From the NCBI GenBank assembly GCA_965200465.1, contig OZ241358.1:434001-498000 (forward strand): 64,000 nt of DNA, in the 5' to 3' direction. The stretch is from Azophilus sp965200465 (GTDB lineage Bacteria > Pseudomonadota > Gammaproteobacteria > Pseudomonadales > Azotimanducaceae). The notes below the pieces were generated by a model that saw only the letters and a program-made list of their open reading frames with translations, was not told where the DNA came from and made no database searches. Of this stretch, positions 9,049 through 18,178 are shown piece after piece. The position numbers and the translations under genes are program-made. How positions within the stretch are numbered: the stretch's first letter is position 1; each line of letters starts with the position of its first letter.

Positions 9049-10788
9049 GTGACGCCGCCCGTGGTCCGCTTCGAGCCAGACGAGCAGCCGCCTCCCTTGC
9101 TGTCCCTTGGTTTGGGCCTGCAGCAGGCGGCGCTGTGCATCGCCGCCGTCATTCTTACGCCGGTCATCGTCATTCGCGCCGCCGACGGCAGGGATCCCTA
9201 CCTCACTTGGGCGGTGTTCGCCGCGGTTCTTGTCAGCGGCCTTTCCACGGTGCTGCAGTCGCAGCGCTTGGGGCGCATGGGCGCCGGATATCCCATGGTG
9301 ATGGGCACCTCCGGCGCGTTCATCGCGGTGAGCGTCACGGCGCTTTCCACCGGCGGCCCGGGGATGCTGGCCGCGCTGGTGGTGATTTCGGCGCTGTTTC
9401 AGTTCCTCCTGGCCGCCCGCCTTTCCTGGCTGCGGCGCATCATCACGCCGACTGCGGCGGGCACCGTGATCATGCTCATCGCCGTGACCATCATGCCCAT
9501 CGTCTTCGACATGCTCAAGGACGTGCCGGAGGCGGCTTCGCCGGCGGCGGCGCCGGTCAGCGCCGCCCTGACCTTGGGCGTCATAGTGGGGCTGGCGCTC
9601 TACGCCTCCAACAGCCTGCGCCTTTGGGTGCCGCTTATCGGCCTGATCGTCGGCGGCGTCGCCTCGTCCCTGTTCGGCATCTACGATGTCGCCCGCGTGG
9701 CGGAGGCGGATTGGTTCGGCCTTCCCGAAGGCGGCTGGCCCGGCTTCGCCATGGATTTCGGTCCGGTGTTTTGGGGCTTGCTGCCGGCCTTCGTGTTCGT
9801 GACCTTGGTCGGCGCCATCGAGACCATTGGCGACGCCGCGGCCATTCAGACGGTGTCCTGGCGCCGGCGGCGGGCAACGGACTTTCGGGAGGTGCAGGGC
9901 GCGGTGGCGGCGGACGGCGTGGGCAACCTGCTTTCCGGCCTCGCCGGCACAGTGCCGAACACCACCTACTCTTCGAGCATTGCGGTTGTGGAGCTCACGG
10001 GCGTCGCCGCGCGCCGGGTGGGCGTGGTCGTCGGTGCCGCCTTCGTGGTGATCGCTTTCGTGCCCAAGGCGGCGGCGCTGCTGCTGGCGGTGCCGGGGCC
10101 AGTGGCGGCGGCCTACCTGCTGGTGCTGATGGCGATGCTCTTCGTGGTCGGCATGCGCATGATCGTTCAGGATCGTGCGGACTACCGCAAGGCGGTGGTT
10201 GTCGGCCTGTCCTTTTGGCTTGGGGTGGGCTTCCAAAACCAACTGATTTTTGCCGATCAGTTGGGCGATTGGTGGGGCACCCTGCTCGGCAACGGCATGA
10301 CCGCCGGCGGCGTGGCGGTGATTCTCCTGAATTTGCTTCTGCAATCGGCGAAGGGGCGGCGACGGCGCCTGGAAACCGCGCTCGACCTCACCGCTCTAGG
10401 GGACATCAACGCCTTTCTGGAGCGCTGCGCCTCGCGGCGGGGATGGAGCCCGGAGGCTGTCCACAGGCTGCGTTCGGCGGCGGAGGAGGCGCTGCAAAGC
10501 CTGATCGACCTGCAGGAGCGGGCTGCATCGAACGGCGCCGCGGTGCCGCGGCGCCTGCTGCTCATCGCCCAAGGGGACAGCCGGGACATGGAGCTGGAGT
10601 TCCTTGCCGCGCCCGGCGGGGAAAACTTGGAGAACCTAATGGTGCTGATTCCGAACCTGCCCGAAGAGTTTCCGGCGGAGCGCGAAATCTCGCTCCGCCT
10701 GCTGCGGCACTACGCCGCATCCGTGCATCATCAGCAATACCATGACCTGGACATCGTGACGGTCCGCGTCAATCGAGAGCAAACGTAG
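9049..10788 (+). CDS. NCS2-family nucleobase permease with C-terminal HATPase-like extension
   Basis: A 579-residue protein beginning with GTG. Residues 1-430 form a multi-TM NCS2 (nucleobase-ascorbate) transporter; YPMVMGTSGAFIAVS, FVTLVGAIETIGDAAA and GTVPNTTYSSSIAVVELTGVA mark the substrate and helix-crossing regions. Residues from about 440 are soluble, and LRSAAEEALQSLID resembles the N-box helix of RsbW/HATPase domains, but the usual Asn is Gln. The C-terminal part may therefore be a degenerate nucleotide-binding or regulatory domain. Transport of uracil/xanthine-like bases is inferred from family only. Confidence 0.85.
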   Translation: MTPPVVRFEPDEQPPPLLSLGLGLQQAALCIAAVILTPVIVIRAADGRDPYLTWAVFAAVLVSGLSTVLQSQRLGRMGAGYPMVMGTSGAFIAVSVTALSTGGPGMLAALVVISALFQFLLAARLSWLRRIITPTAAGTVIMLIAVTIMPIVFDMLKDVPEAASPAAAPVSAALTLGVIVGLALYASNSLRLWVPLIGLIVGGVASSLFGIYDVARVAEADWFGLPEGGWPGFAMDFGPVFWGLLPAFVFVTLVGAIETIGDAAAIQTVSWRRRRATDFREVQGAVAADGVGNLLSGLAGTVPNTTYSSSIAVVELTGVAARRVGVVVGAAFVVIAFVPKAAALLLAVPGPVAAAYLLVLMAMLFVVGMRMIVQDRADYRKAVVVGLSFWLGVGFQNQLIFADQLGDWWGTLLGNGMTAGGVAVILLNLLLQSAKGRRRRLETALDLTALGDINAFLERCASRRGWSPEAVHRLRSAAEEALQSLIDLQERAASNGAAVPRRLLLIAQGDSRDMELEFLAAPGGENLENLMVLIPNLPEEFPAEREISLRLLRHYAASVHHQQYHDLDIVTVRVNREQT

Positions 10789-10835
10789 TTCACCCAACCT
10801 TTAAGTCCCTGCAGCCGACTGAGGCTGACGCCGGC

Positions 10836-11447
10836 ATGACCCAATACCTCCGCCTCCACGCCTCCCACCCGCAACAGCGCCTGCTGCGCGAGGCGGCGGA
10901 GCTGTTGCGCAACGGCGGCCTGATCGCCTACCCGACCGACGCCACCTACGCCATCGGCTGCCGCATTGGCGACCAAGCGGCCCTGAACCGCATGCGGGCG
11001 TTGCGGCAACTGAGCAGCAAGCATTTCTTCACGCTCTGCTGCCGGGACCTCTCGGAAATTTCCAAGTATGCGCGGGTGGACAACCGCAACTACCGGATTC
11101 TGAAGCGCCACACGCCTGGGCCGTTCACCTTTGTGCTGCCCGCCACTCGGCAAGCGCCGCGCCGGTTGGTGCATCCGCAGCGCAGAACCATCGGCTTGCG
11201 GGTGCCGCAAAGCCCCATTGCCCTTGGCTTGATGGAGGCGCTGGGCGAGCCGATGATGACCACCACCTTGCGCCTGCCCGGCGCCGAGGCGCCGCTCACG
11301 GAGGCCGCGGAGATTCGCCAAGCCTTGGCGCACGGGCTGGCTCTAGTGGTGGACGGCGGCAGCGGCGGCGTCGAACTGACGACCGTGGTGGATCTGAACG
11401 CCAATCCGCCGGTGCTGGTGCGCCAAGGCGCCGGCCGATTTGATTGA
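10836..11447 (+). CDS. yciO: Sua5/YciO/YrdC-family protein, YciO type
   Basis: A 203-residue protein of the threonylcarbamoyl-AMP synthase superfamily. The family signature is GGLIAYPTDATYAIGC near residue 28, followed by KRHTPGPFTFVLPAT and RTIGLRVPQSPIA. It belongs to the YciO branch, whose role in t6A formation is less certain than that of TsaC. The gene lies just upstream of trpS-scpA-scpB-rluB, an order common in gammaproteobacteria. Confidence 0.88.
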   Translation: MTQYLRLHASHPQQRLLREAAELLRNGGLIAYPTDATYAIGCRIGDQAALNRMRALRQLSSKHFFTLCCRDLSEISKYARVDNRNYRILKRHTPGPFTFVLPATRQAPRRLVHPQRRTIGLRVPQSPIALGLMEALGEPMMTTTLRLPGAEAPLTEAAEIRQALAHGLALVVDGGSGGVELTTVVDLNANPPVLVRQGAGRFD

Positions 11448-11472
11448 GGGAGCAATCCGCCCTTCGCCATCC

Positions 11473-11478
11473 TATAAT
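11473..11478 (+). promoter_or_regulatory. Putative -10 element upstream of trpS
   Basis: A consensus TATAAT stands out in very GC-rich surroundings, 107 bases before the trpS start. No good -35 is visible at 17-bp spacing, so the promoter is tentative. Confidence 0.35.
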
Positions 11479-11584
11479 GCGGCCATGCGGACACTCCTCC
11501 CATCCCTTGGCGGCTGCGGCTGGGCGGCGGCTTGGCCGGTCCGCTCGCTTGGCCGTTCGCCGGCGGCGTCGTTGAGTGCGCGGC

Positions 11585-12799
11585 ATGGGCTCTGAATCCG
11601 CCCGCAGCCGGGTGCTTTCCGGCATGAGGCCCACCGGCCGCCTGCATCTCGGCCACTACCACGGCGTGCTGAAGAACTGGATCGCCCTGCAGCATGAATA
11701 CGAGTGCTACTACTTCGTGGCGGACTGGCATGCGTTGACCACCAGCTACGGCGACACCGGCGACCTGGAGCGGCACAGCTTCGACATGGTGGTGGACTGG
11801 CTTGCGGCTGGGGTGAGCCCGGCGTCGGCGGCCGTCTTCATTCAGTCCAAGGTGCCCGAACACGCGGAGCTGCATCTCCTGCTGTCCATGGTTACGCCGG
11901 TGGGTTGGCTGGAGCGGGCGCCGAGCTACAAGGACATGCAGGCCCGGTTGAACGACCGCGAGTTGGCCACCTACGGCTTTCTCGGCTACCCGGTGCTGCA
12001 GGCGGCGGACATCCTGATCTACCGGGCCGGCAAGGTGCCGGTGGGCGCCGACCAGGTCGCCCATGTGGAGCTTTCCAGGGACATCGCCCGCCGTTTCAAC
12101 CACCTGTTCGGCCGCGAACCGGGCTTTGAGGAGCACTGCCAGGCGGCCGTCAGGAAGATGGGGCGCAAGGCGGCGCGCCTGTACGGAGACCTGCGCAAAG
12201 CCTATGTGGAGCAAGGAGATGCGGAGGCGATGGAACGGGGCAGGGCGCTCCTTGCCGAGCAGCAAAATCTCTCCATCGGCGACCGGGAAAGGCTTTTCGG
12301 CTACTTGGAGGGCGGCGGGCGCATCATTCTGCCGGAACCGCAGGCCTTGTTGACCGAACAGCCCAAGGTGCCCGGACTGGACGGGGAGAAGATGTCCAAG
12401 TCCTACGGCAACACCATCGCCTTGCGGGAGCCCCCGCAAGAGGTGGAGAAAAAGGTGCGGGGCATGAAGACCGACCCCGCTCGGGCGCGCCGCCAGGACC
12501 CCGGGAACCCGAACAACTGCCCGGTCTTCGACCTGCACCGCATCTATTCGTCGCCGTCCGTCCAGAAGTGGGCGGCTGAGGGCTGCCAAAGCGCCGGCAT
12601 CGGTTGCCTGGAGTGCAAAAAGCCGCTCATTGAAGCCGTTTCCTTGGAGCAGGAGGCCATGAACGAGCGCGCTGCGCCGTTCAAGGAGCAACCCGATTTG
12701 GTGCATCACATACTTCAGGAGGGCGCGGAGAAGGCGCGGGAGGCGGCCAGGGAAACCTTGGACGAAGTGCGCGCCTGCATCGGCATTGCGCACAAGTGA
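11585..12799 (+). CDS. trpS: Tryptophan--tRNA ligase
   Basis: A 404-residue class I aminoacyl-tRNA synthetase that charges tRNA-Trp. The HIGH-type motif is GRLHLGHYHG near residue 18 and the KMSKS loop is KMSKSYGNT near 268. It is longer than the E. coli enzyme (334), with an insertion of about 60 residues before KMSKS and a C-terminal stretch with CLECKK, as in the longer bacterial TrpS type. A GTG at 11576 is an alternative start three codons upstream. The stop overlaps the scpA start (GTGA), indicating translational coupling. Confidence 0.93.
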   Translation: MGSESARSRVLSGMRPTGRLHLGHYHGVLKNWIALQHEYECYYFVADWHALTTSYGDTGDLERHSFDMVVDWLAAGVSPASAAVFIQSKVPEHAELHLLLSMVTPVGWLERAPSYKDMQARLNDRELATYGFLGYPVLQAADILIYRAGKVPVGADQVAHVELSRDIARRFNHLFGREPGFEEHCQAAVRKMGRKAARLYGDLRKAYVEQGDAEAMERGRALLAEQQNLSIGDRERLFGYLEGGGRIILPEPQALLTEQPKVPGLDGEKMSKSYGNTIALREPPQEVEKKVRGMKTDPARARRQDPGNPNNCPVFDLHRIYSSPSVQKWAAEGCQSAGIGCLECKKPLIEAVSLEQEAMNERAAPFKEQPDLVHHILQEGAEKAREAARETLDEVRACIGIAHK

Positions 12800-13638
12800 G
12801 CAGCCAGGAGGACAGCTGCAAGGCGCAGGGCTCCCGGGCGGCGGGCGATGCGTCCGGCGCTGCGGTCGTGGCTGTGGTGGAGGGGCGCTCCATCAGCGAA
12901 CTGCCCTCCGACCTCTACATTCCCCCGGACGCCTTGGTGGTGTTTCTGGACACCTTCGAGGGACCTCTGGATCTGTTGCTCTACCTCATCAGGCGGCGCA
13001 ATCTGGACCTGCTGGAAGTGAGCGTCTCCGCCATCACCGACCAATACATGGGCTACATTCAACTGATGAAGGCGCTGGAGTTGGATTTGGCCGCCGAGTA
13101 CTTGGCCATGGCCGCCACCCTAACCGCCATCAAATCCAGCCTGCTGCTGCCCCGCCAAGCGGAGGCGGAGGAGGAGGCGGACCCCCGCGCCGAACTGATT
13201 CGTCGCCTGCAGGAGTACGAGCGCATCAAGGCCGCCGCCCAGCGAATTGACGGGTTGCCGCGCATGGAGCGGGACATCCTCCCCGTGCAGCCGCAGCGCC
13301 CGGAACTCATCAAGCAGTATGCGGAGCCGACAGTGGACTTGAAGGAGGTGCTCATCGCCTTGGCGGAGGCGCTGCAGCGGGCCGAGCGCTTTCGCCGTCA
13401 TGCGGTGCAGGGGGAGGCCCTGTCCGTGCGCGAGCGGATGGCCAACGTGCTGGCGCTGCTCAGCGAAGCGCCGGGGTTCGTGCCCTTCGCCAAGCTCTTC
13501 AAGGCGGAGGAGGGGCGCGCCGGAGTGGTGGTCACCTTTCTGGCCGTCACCGAGCTGCTGCGCGAGAGTTTGGTGGAGTTCACCCAGCACGGCCCCTTCG
13601 CGCCCATTTACCTGCGGGCTGCGGGCGCTGCGGCATGA
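12796..13638 (+). CDS. scpA: Segregation and condensation protein A
   Basis: A 280-residue kleisin that links the SMC/MukB-like condensin with ScpB in chromosome segregation. The N-terminal signature is FEGPLDLLLYLIRRRNLDLLEV near residue 54, and the winged-helix C-terminus has VVTFLAVTELLRE. The first 35 residues are an extra low-conservation leader. It starts with GTG overlapping the trpS stop and its own stop overlaps scpB (ATGA). Confidence 0.93.
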   Translation: MSSQEDSCKAQGSRAAGDASGAAVVAVVEGRSISELPSDLYIPPDALVVFLDTFEGPLDLLLYLIRRRNLDLLEVSVSAITDQYMGYIQLMKALELDLAAEYLAMAATLTAIKSSLLLPRQAEAEEEADPRAELIRRLQEYERIKAAAQRIDGLPRMERDILPVQPQRPELIKQYAEPTVDLKEVLIALAEALQRAERFRRHAVQGEALSVRERMANVLALLSEAPGFVPFAKLFKAEEGRAGVVVTFLAVTELLRESLVEFTQHGPFAPIYLRAAGAAA

Positions 13639-14414
13639 CCGGCCAGCTGGACGCCGCCGAACTGCAGCGCATCGTGGAGGCGGCGCTGATGGCGGCCGAC
13701 GAACCCCTGTCGGTCAATCGCTTGGCCGGCCTCCTGCAGTCCGAGCAATTGGATGCTGAACAGGCCCGCCGGCAAGTGCGGGCGGTGCTCGGCCGTCTAG
13801 CCGAAGAGGCCGCCGTTCACGGCTACGAACTCAAGCAGGTGGCCACCGGCTTCCGCTTCCAGATACGCCAGGAACTCAGCCCTTGGGTCAGCCGTCTTTG
13901 GGAGGAGAAGCCGCCGCGCTACAGCCGCGCCCTGTTGGAGACCTTGGCGCTGATCGTCTATAAGCAGCCCGTCACCCGGGCGGACATCGAACACATCCGC
14001 GGCGTGGGCGTAAGCCAGAACATCATGCGCACCCTGCTGGAGCGCGGCTGGATCCGCGTTCTCGGCCAGCGGGAGGCGCCCGGCCGCCCGAACCTCTACG
14101 GCAGCACCCGGGCCTTTCTGGACTACTTCAACCTGAAGAGCCTCAACGACCTGCCGTCGTTGGATGAAATCAAGGAGTTGGTCGAGCCGTTGGCGGAGGA
14201 TGCGGATGCCGCCGCCGAAGAGTCGGACGTTGCGGAAGGGCGCCAACCAGCCGCCAGCGAAGGCGCGGCTGGGGTGAGCGCCGACGCGGCGGCAACGGCT
14301 GGCTTGCATGATGCGCAAGCGCCGGCAACGCTGGCCGCTGGTGAAGGCGCCGACGAGCAGGGGACGCAGGCGAACTTGGCCAATGTGGTGCATTTGCCCA
14401 CGCCAAAGCGGTAG
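13635..14414 (+). CDS. scpB: Segregation and condensation protein B
   Basis: A 259-residue winged-helix partner of ScpA. Recognisable segments are YSRALLETLALIVYKQPVTRADIEHIRGV near residue 95 and RGWIRVLGQREAPGRPNLYG. The last 70 residues are an acidic, alanine-rich tail of low complexity. It overlaps scpA by four bases and precedes rluB by 24, forming an operon. Confidence 0.93.
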   Translation: MTGQLDAAELQRIVEAALMAADEPLSVNRLAGLLQSEQLDAEQARRQVRAVLGRLAEEAAVHGYELKQVATGFRFQIRQELSPWVSRLWEEKPPRYSRALLETLALIVYKQPVTRADIEHIRGVGVSQNIMRTLLERGWIRVLGQREAPGRPNLYGSTRAFLDYFNLKSLNDLPSLDEIKELVEPLAEDADAAAEESDVAEGRQPAASEGAAGVSADAAATAGLHDAQAPATLAAGEGADEQGTQANLANVVHLPTPKR

Positions 14415-14438
14415 CCGGCTCGCTCGGCGGGCATTCCA

Positions 14439-15275
14439 GTGCGCCAATCTCCGCCCAAGCTGCAAAAGGCGCTGGCCGATCTGGGCCTAGGCTCCCGGCG
14501 GCGCATCGAGCAATGGATTGCCGCCGGCCGGGTGTCCGTCAACGGCGAGCCGGCGCACTTGGGCCAGCGCCTTGAGCGCGACGATCTGGTCGCCTTGGAC
14601 GGGCGCAGGATCAACCGGCGCAGGCCGGACTTAAGCCGTGTGCTGGTGCTGAACAAACCGGAGGGAGTGGTCTGCACCCGCCAAGACCCGGAAGGCCGCC
14701 GCACGGTCTTTGACGACTTGCCCCGCTTGCAGAGCGGGCGGTGGGTCGCCGTGGGGCGGCTGGACATCCAAACCAGCGGCTTGCTGGTGCTGGCCAACGA
14801 CGGCGAATTGGTCAACCGCATGATGCATCCCTCCACGGGCTTGGATCGGGAATACGCCGTCCGGGTGGATGGGCGCCTGGATGACGAACAGCTCGGCCGC
14901 CTCATCGAAGGCGTCATGATCGACGGCCGGCGCTACGCCTTCACCGACCTGCGCCACTACGACGGCAGAGGCCGCAACCACTGGTACCACGCCGTGTTGA
15001 TGGACGGCAAGAACCAGGCCGTGCGCAAGCTGTTCGAACGGGTTGGGCATCCGGTCAGCCGCCTCAAGCGGGTGCGCTATGGCCCCGTCTTCCTGCCCTC
15101 CACCCTGCGCCGCGGCCGTTGCGCCGAACTCAACGAGCGCGATCTCAAAACCCTGTACGCCCTGCTGCGCCTGCGCCCAAACCTGCCCCGCCGTCGCACG
15201 CGCCAGGACGCCAAGAATTCACTGCTGCTGCCCTATCCGAAATTGGCGGGTCGGTCTTCGCCTCCTGCGACCTGA
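14439..15275 (+). CDS. rluB: 23S rRNA pseudouridine synthase B
   Basis: A 278-residue RsuA/RluB-family enzyme. It has an N-terminal S4 RNA-binding domain (KLQKALADLGLGSRRRIEQW, residues 6-60) followed by the catalytic domain with VGRLDIQTSGLLVLANDGE, containing the catalytic Asp. RluB isomerises a uridine (U2605 in E. coli) in 23S rRNA. Context with scpAB is the classic arrangement. It begins with GTG. Confidence 0.9.
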   Translation: MRQSPPKLQKALADLGLGSRRRIEQWIAAGRVSVNGEPAHLGQRLERDDLVALDGRRINRRRPDLSRVLVLNKPEGVVCTRQDPEGRRTVFDDLPRLQSGRWVAVGRLDIQTSGLLVLANDGELVNRMMHPSTGLDREYAVRVDGRLDDEQLGRLIEGVMIDGRRYAFTDLRHYDGRGRNHWYHAVLMDGKNQAVRKLFERVGHPVSRLKRVRYGPVFLPSTLRRGRCAELNERDLKTLYALLRLRPNLPRRRTRQDAKNSLLLPYPKLAGRSSPPAT

Positions 15276-15365
15276 CATCGACTGCTCGGCGTGTGACCGT
15301 TTCTTCGGAGATGCCGAATGGAACTAGTGAAAAGCTATGAGAACGAATGAGCCTTCCACGACCCC

Positions 15366-15945
15366 ATGCTCACTGTAGATATCGAGAGCAAATTCGATCA
15401 AGCTCTTGATGCATACGACGAGGACCGGTACAAGCGTACGGAAACGTTGGCTAGGTCGGTTGTCGTCGAATGCCCAAATCACATTGCTGCGCTGCATCAC
15501 CTCGGGCTTTACCGCGAAGATCGCGGGGATGCTCTTGGCGGTCAATCCGAACGACAACCAAGGGGTTCGGTACATACTTCCAAAGTGCTGGTTCGAGACG
15601 AACAATGAGGCCGCGATAATCGAGCACTGCCAGCTATGGCAGGGCGACGATGGGCCAGATATTCTCTACTCAAAAGCTCTCGCATTCTCCATCGAAAAGC
15701 GCATGAGCGAGGCCCGTGCAGCGGTTCAGGAATGCGTCGCGGCGAGGCCGCTGGTCGCTCGAGAGCTTCTTCAAGAAAAACATATTGAGCCCGAACGTCG
15801 ATTCCCCGACGCGATAGCGCTAGGCGGCGCGGACGAGGCATGGGAGTATTGGCGAGCGTACGGGCGCTATTGGTGCAAGTCGAAGTTGGCCATGGATCTC
15901 TTGCGGCAGGCAACAGAGATGGAAGGGAGCACGAACCCATCTTGA
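15366..15945 (+). pseudogene. Frameshifted TPR protein remnant (ST7-like)
   Basis: The first frame encodes MLTVDIESKFDQALDAYDED followed by a TPR helix pair (IAALHHLGLY). Near 15520-15535 the homology jumps to another frame and continues with NPNDNQGVRYILPKCWFE and DILYSKALAFSIEKR, the hallmark segments of ST7-like tetratricopeptide proteins. The two parts do not join in one frame, so the gene is broken, probably with internal loss as well. It marks the start of an accessory, decaying patch. Confidence 0.65.
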
Positions 15946-16058
15946 AATTGGCCGGTGTGGCCAGATGGTTCATGCTTGGGCAACGCCCTCTCCGACGACC
16001 CTTGAGGCAGCCGCTCCGCCGTCAGGGCCCAGCGCCGACCAGCTCCCAAAGTCGGCCA

Positions 16059-17096
16059 CTATCCCGAAGACGCCTGCCGCATGGCCGCAACGCGGGACAG
16101 CAGTTCATCCTCCGCGGCGCATTCGATGATCCAGTCGCCCACCCGCTCCAGGTCCTCCCCCGCCGGCAGGCCCTTCAGCAGAACCGCCAGGCGCTTCGCC
16201 GCCCCAGCACCGAACTTCAGCGCGGCCAGACGGGCGAGCAGCCGAACGCCCTGCTCCGCACGACCCCGCTCGATGCCCTGCTTGCGCACCCCTGCTTCCC
16301 ACTGATCCCAACTGGCCTCCAGCAATGTCGTCATCTTGGTTCCTCCTGCTCCTTCAAGCTCATCAAAGGACGGAAAGCCGGCGCCCCTGCCCGTCCTGTC
16401 CGCCCACAGCGCCCTCGCCCAAGCGTGCAGCGCCTGCCGGAACGACTCGTTCGCCGGGCCGGGGAAGCGGGCCGCCTCCGCCAGCAGCCGCGGCAGCAGC
16501 GCCTTCGGCGGGCCGCTGCGCTGCAGCCGAACCGTCGCCGCCACCCGATTGCCCAAGGGCCAATCCTCCGCTAGCTGTCCAGCGCTTGTCAAGGCCCCGC
16601 CGGCGGACAGCAGCACGTACTTCTGCGGCTGCATCAGCGCCAGCGCCCGCTCCATCCCCGCCCAAGGCAGCGGCGCCAAATCGGTGCTCCGCCCCAACGC
16701 CGTCCAAGGCTTGCTGCCGTTGTAAACCACGATGGGCAGCACCCAGGACAGGCCGCCCTCCCGCTGGGGCAGACCCCGGCGCACCAGGCGGCTGAGCAGC
16801 AAGTCCGCATACTCGCGCATCCGCCGCTCCATGCGCCGGTCCATCTTGGACTGAAACTCGATCAGCACCAGAATGCAGGTCCGCTTGCCGCTCCCCGGCC
16901 GTCCGCCGCGCAGACACACCCGCCAAACCATGTCGCTCACGCGCTTGCCGTGGTCGGCATCGAGGAACTCGGAGGACGCATCCTCAAGGGTTGCGAAGTC
17001 CAAGCGGCCGGCCCAATCCGGGAGGACGAGGCGCAGCAGGTCCGCCGTCACTTCGGGCAGAGCGTAGATGTACTTGTGGGCGGCGTCATGGTCCAT
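16059..17096 (-). CDS. Rpn-family recombination-promoting nuclease / PD-(D/E)XK protein
   Basis: A 345-residue member of the Rpn/YhgA-like family of DNA nucleases associated with mobile DNA. The N-terminus MDHDAAHKYIYALPEVTADL is typical. The nuclease core is the VSDMVWRV Asp and VLIEFQSKMDRRM (E-x-Q) segments near residues 54-90, and VLPIVVYNGSKPWT follows. The C-terminal part carries the usual helical tail. The start at 17096 is chosen on homology; an upstream in-frame start exists at 17213. A paralogue lies at 43070-44287. Confidence 0.82.
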   Translation of the reverse strand: MDHDAAHKYIYALPEVTADLLRLVLPDWAGRLDFATLEDASSEFLDADHGKRVSDMVWRVCLRGGRPGSGKRTCILVLIEFQSKMDRRMERRMREYADLLLSRLVRRGLPQREGGLSWVLPIVVYNGSKPWTALGRSTDLAPLPWAGMERALALMQPQKYVLLSAGGALTSAGQLAEDWPLGNRVAATVRLQRSGPPKALLPRLLAEAARFPGPANESFRQALHAWARALWADRTGRGAGFPSFDELEGAGGTKMTTLLEASWDQWEAGVRKQGIERGRAEQGVRLLARLAALKFGAGAAKRLAVLLKGLPAGEDLERVGDWIIECAAEDELLSRVAAMRQASSG

Positions 17097-17508
17097 GTCG
17101 GGAAGGATGGAGGCGCCGCGGGCGAAAGTCTGCAAGCCGTTGCCCCCGCATGGCGTGGGAGATCGTCCAGAGCTCGCCGGTGCCGCTCGCTCGCCACGCG
17201 AACTCCCAAGCAACAGGCTATGATGCCAGGCATGGCCGCCTGACGCGCTTGGCGGGAAAACGATCCCCTAATCCGGGAACCAGGGAGGGCATTGCCCCAA
17301 TCCCCGGATATGGATCGCCCGACCCGCTGCCGGCGGCCCTTGGGAGCGCGGCCTTCGTAAATGCCGCAACCATGCAGCTGTCGGAAAAACCTTGCACGGT
17401 ATGCCTTGCAACGGGCTTCGACGATTCCTTAAGCGGGGATTGGGGGGCATTGACAACTGGCCGTGACTGAGCATACGCTTAACCAAATTGGTCACAAAGA
17501 ATTTTGTC
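17097..17508. other. Gene-free stretch with one dispersed-repeat copy
   Basis: This 412-base gap between the Rpn-type gene and the antitoxin remnant has no supported coding region. Its only recognisable content is the inverted copy 2 of the 69-bp element at 17375-17442. Confidence 0.6.
17375..17442 (-). repeat. 69-bp dispersed intergenic repeat, copy 2 (inverted)
   Basis: Read on the minus strand, it starts CAATCCCCGCTTAAGGAATC and continues with GTTGCAAGG and CGTGCAAGGTTTTTCC, matching copy 1. One terminus (17434-17442) is perfect; the other has decayed to CAGCTGTCGG. Confidence 0.75.
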
Positions 17509-17788
17509 ATGGCAAATCGCGATCTAAAGGCCCCCTCCCATGCGTCACTGCCCGTTTGGAAGCTGGGGGAGGCGAAAGCCAAGCTAAGCAAGGTCGTGCG
17601 CCTCGCCGCAACGGGTCACCGTGAACGGCCGCAATGCGGTCGTTGTGGTCTCGGCTGACGAGTTTGAGCGGCTCCGTGCTCCAAGCGGTGCGCCCACCCT
17701 GCACGCTCTTTTGTCTGGATCGCCCCTTAATCGGCTGGAGTTCGGACGCGAGCCCATCCAAGGTCCGGTGCGCAAGGTGGATCTTTGA
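17509..17788 (+). pseudogene. Phd/YefM-type antitoxin, frameshifted
   Basis: The frame from ATG 17509 gives MANRDLKAPSH and then the Phd signature WKLGEAKAKLSKVVRLAATG. Homology then shifts by one frame near 17607-17615 and resumes as VTVNGRNAVVVVSADEFERL to a stop at 17786-17788. In family members these segments are joined by a few residues, so a small deletion has broken the gene. The stop overlaps the toxin start (TTGA), the usual antitoxin-toxin coupling. Confidence 0.75.
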
Positions 17789-18105
17789 ACGGATGTTTGG
17801 TGGACACCAATGTCGTGTCCGAATTGCGCAAAACCAAACCCAACCCAGAAGTGAAGGCTTGGTCGGATGCGCAATCCCCGCAAGAACTCTATCTGAGCGC
17901 AATCATTCTTGCCGAAATTCGGTACGGCATCGAGCTTCAGCAGGATGCGGGGCTTCGGGAGGAACTGAACCATTGGCTGGACCGGAAACTCCGGCCTTGG
18001 TTCGCCGGCAGAATTCTTGCCATCGACGAGGAAGTGATTCTCGAGTGGCGGCGCATTCCCGCCGCCTGGAGGCGCTGCGCCAAGGGCTGGACGAAGAGGT
18101 GCTGA
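17785..18105 (+). CDS. VapC-type PIN-domain toxin, C-terminally truncated
   Basis: A 106-residue reading frame starting TTG and overlapping the antitoxin stop. The PIN core begins CLVDTNVVSELRK (first catalytic Asp) and continues ELYLSAIILAEIRYGIE (Glu) and GRILAIDEEVILEW. Family members go on for about 35 more residues with a D-x-x-I-A-A-T-A helix and a T-R-N-x-x-D-F motif. Here both are missing and the tail is replaced by WRRCAKGWTKRC. With two acidic residues lost, ribonuclease activity is unlikely. A deletion near 18050-18060 is the simplest explanation. Confidence 0.7.
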   Translation: MNGCLVDTNVVSELRKTKPNPEVKAWSDAQSPQELYLSAIILAEIRYGIELQQDAGLREELNHWLDRKLRPWFAGRILAIDEEVILEWRRIPAAWRRCAKGWTKRC

Positions 18106-18178
18106 TGCTGCGCATTCCCTAGTTGGCACACGTTGGTTCCGGTATGGCGCAGACGCCGCATTCCCCAACTCCACGCCC

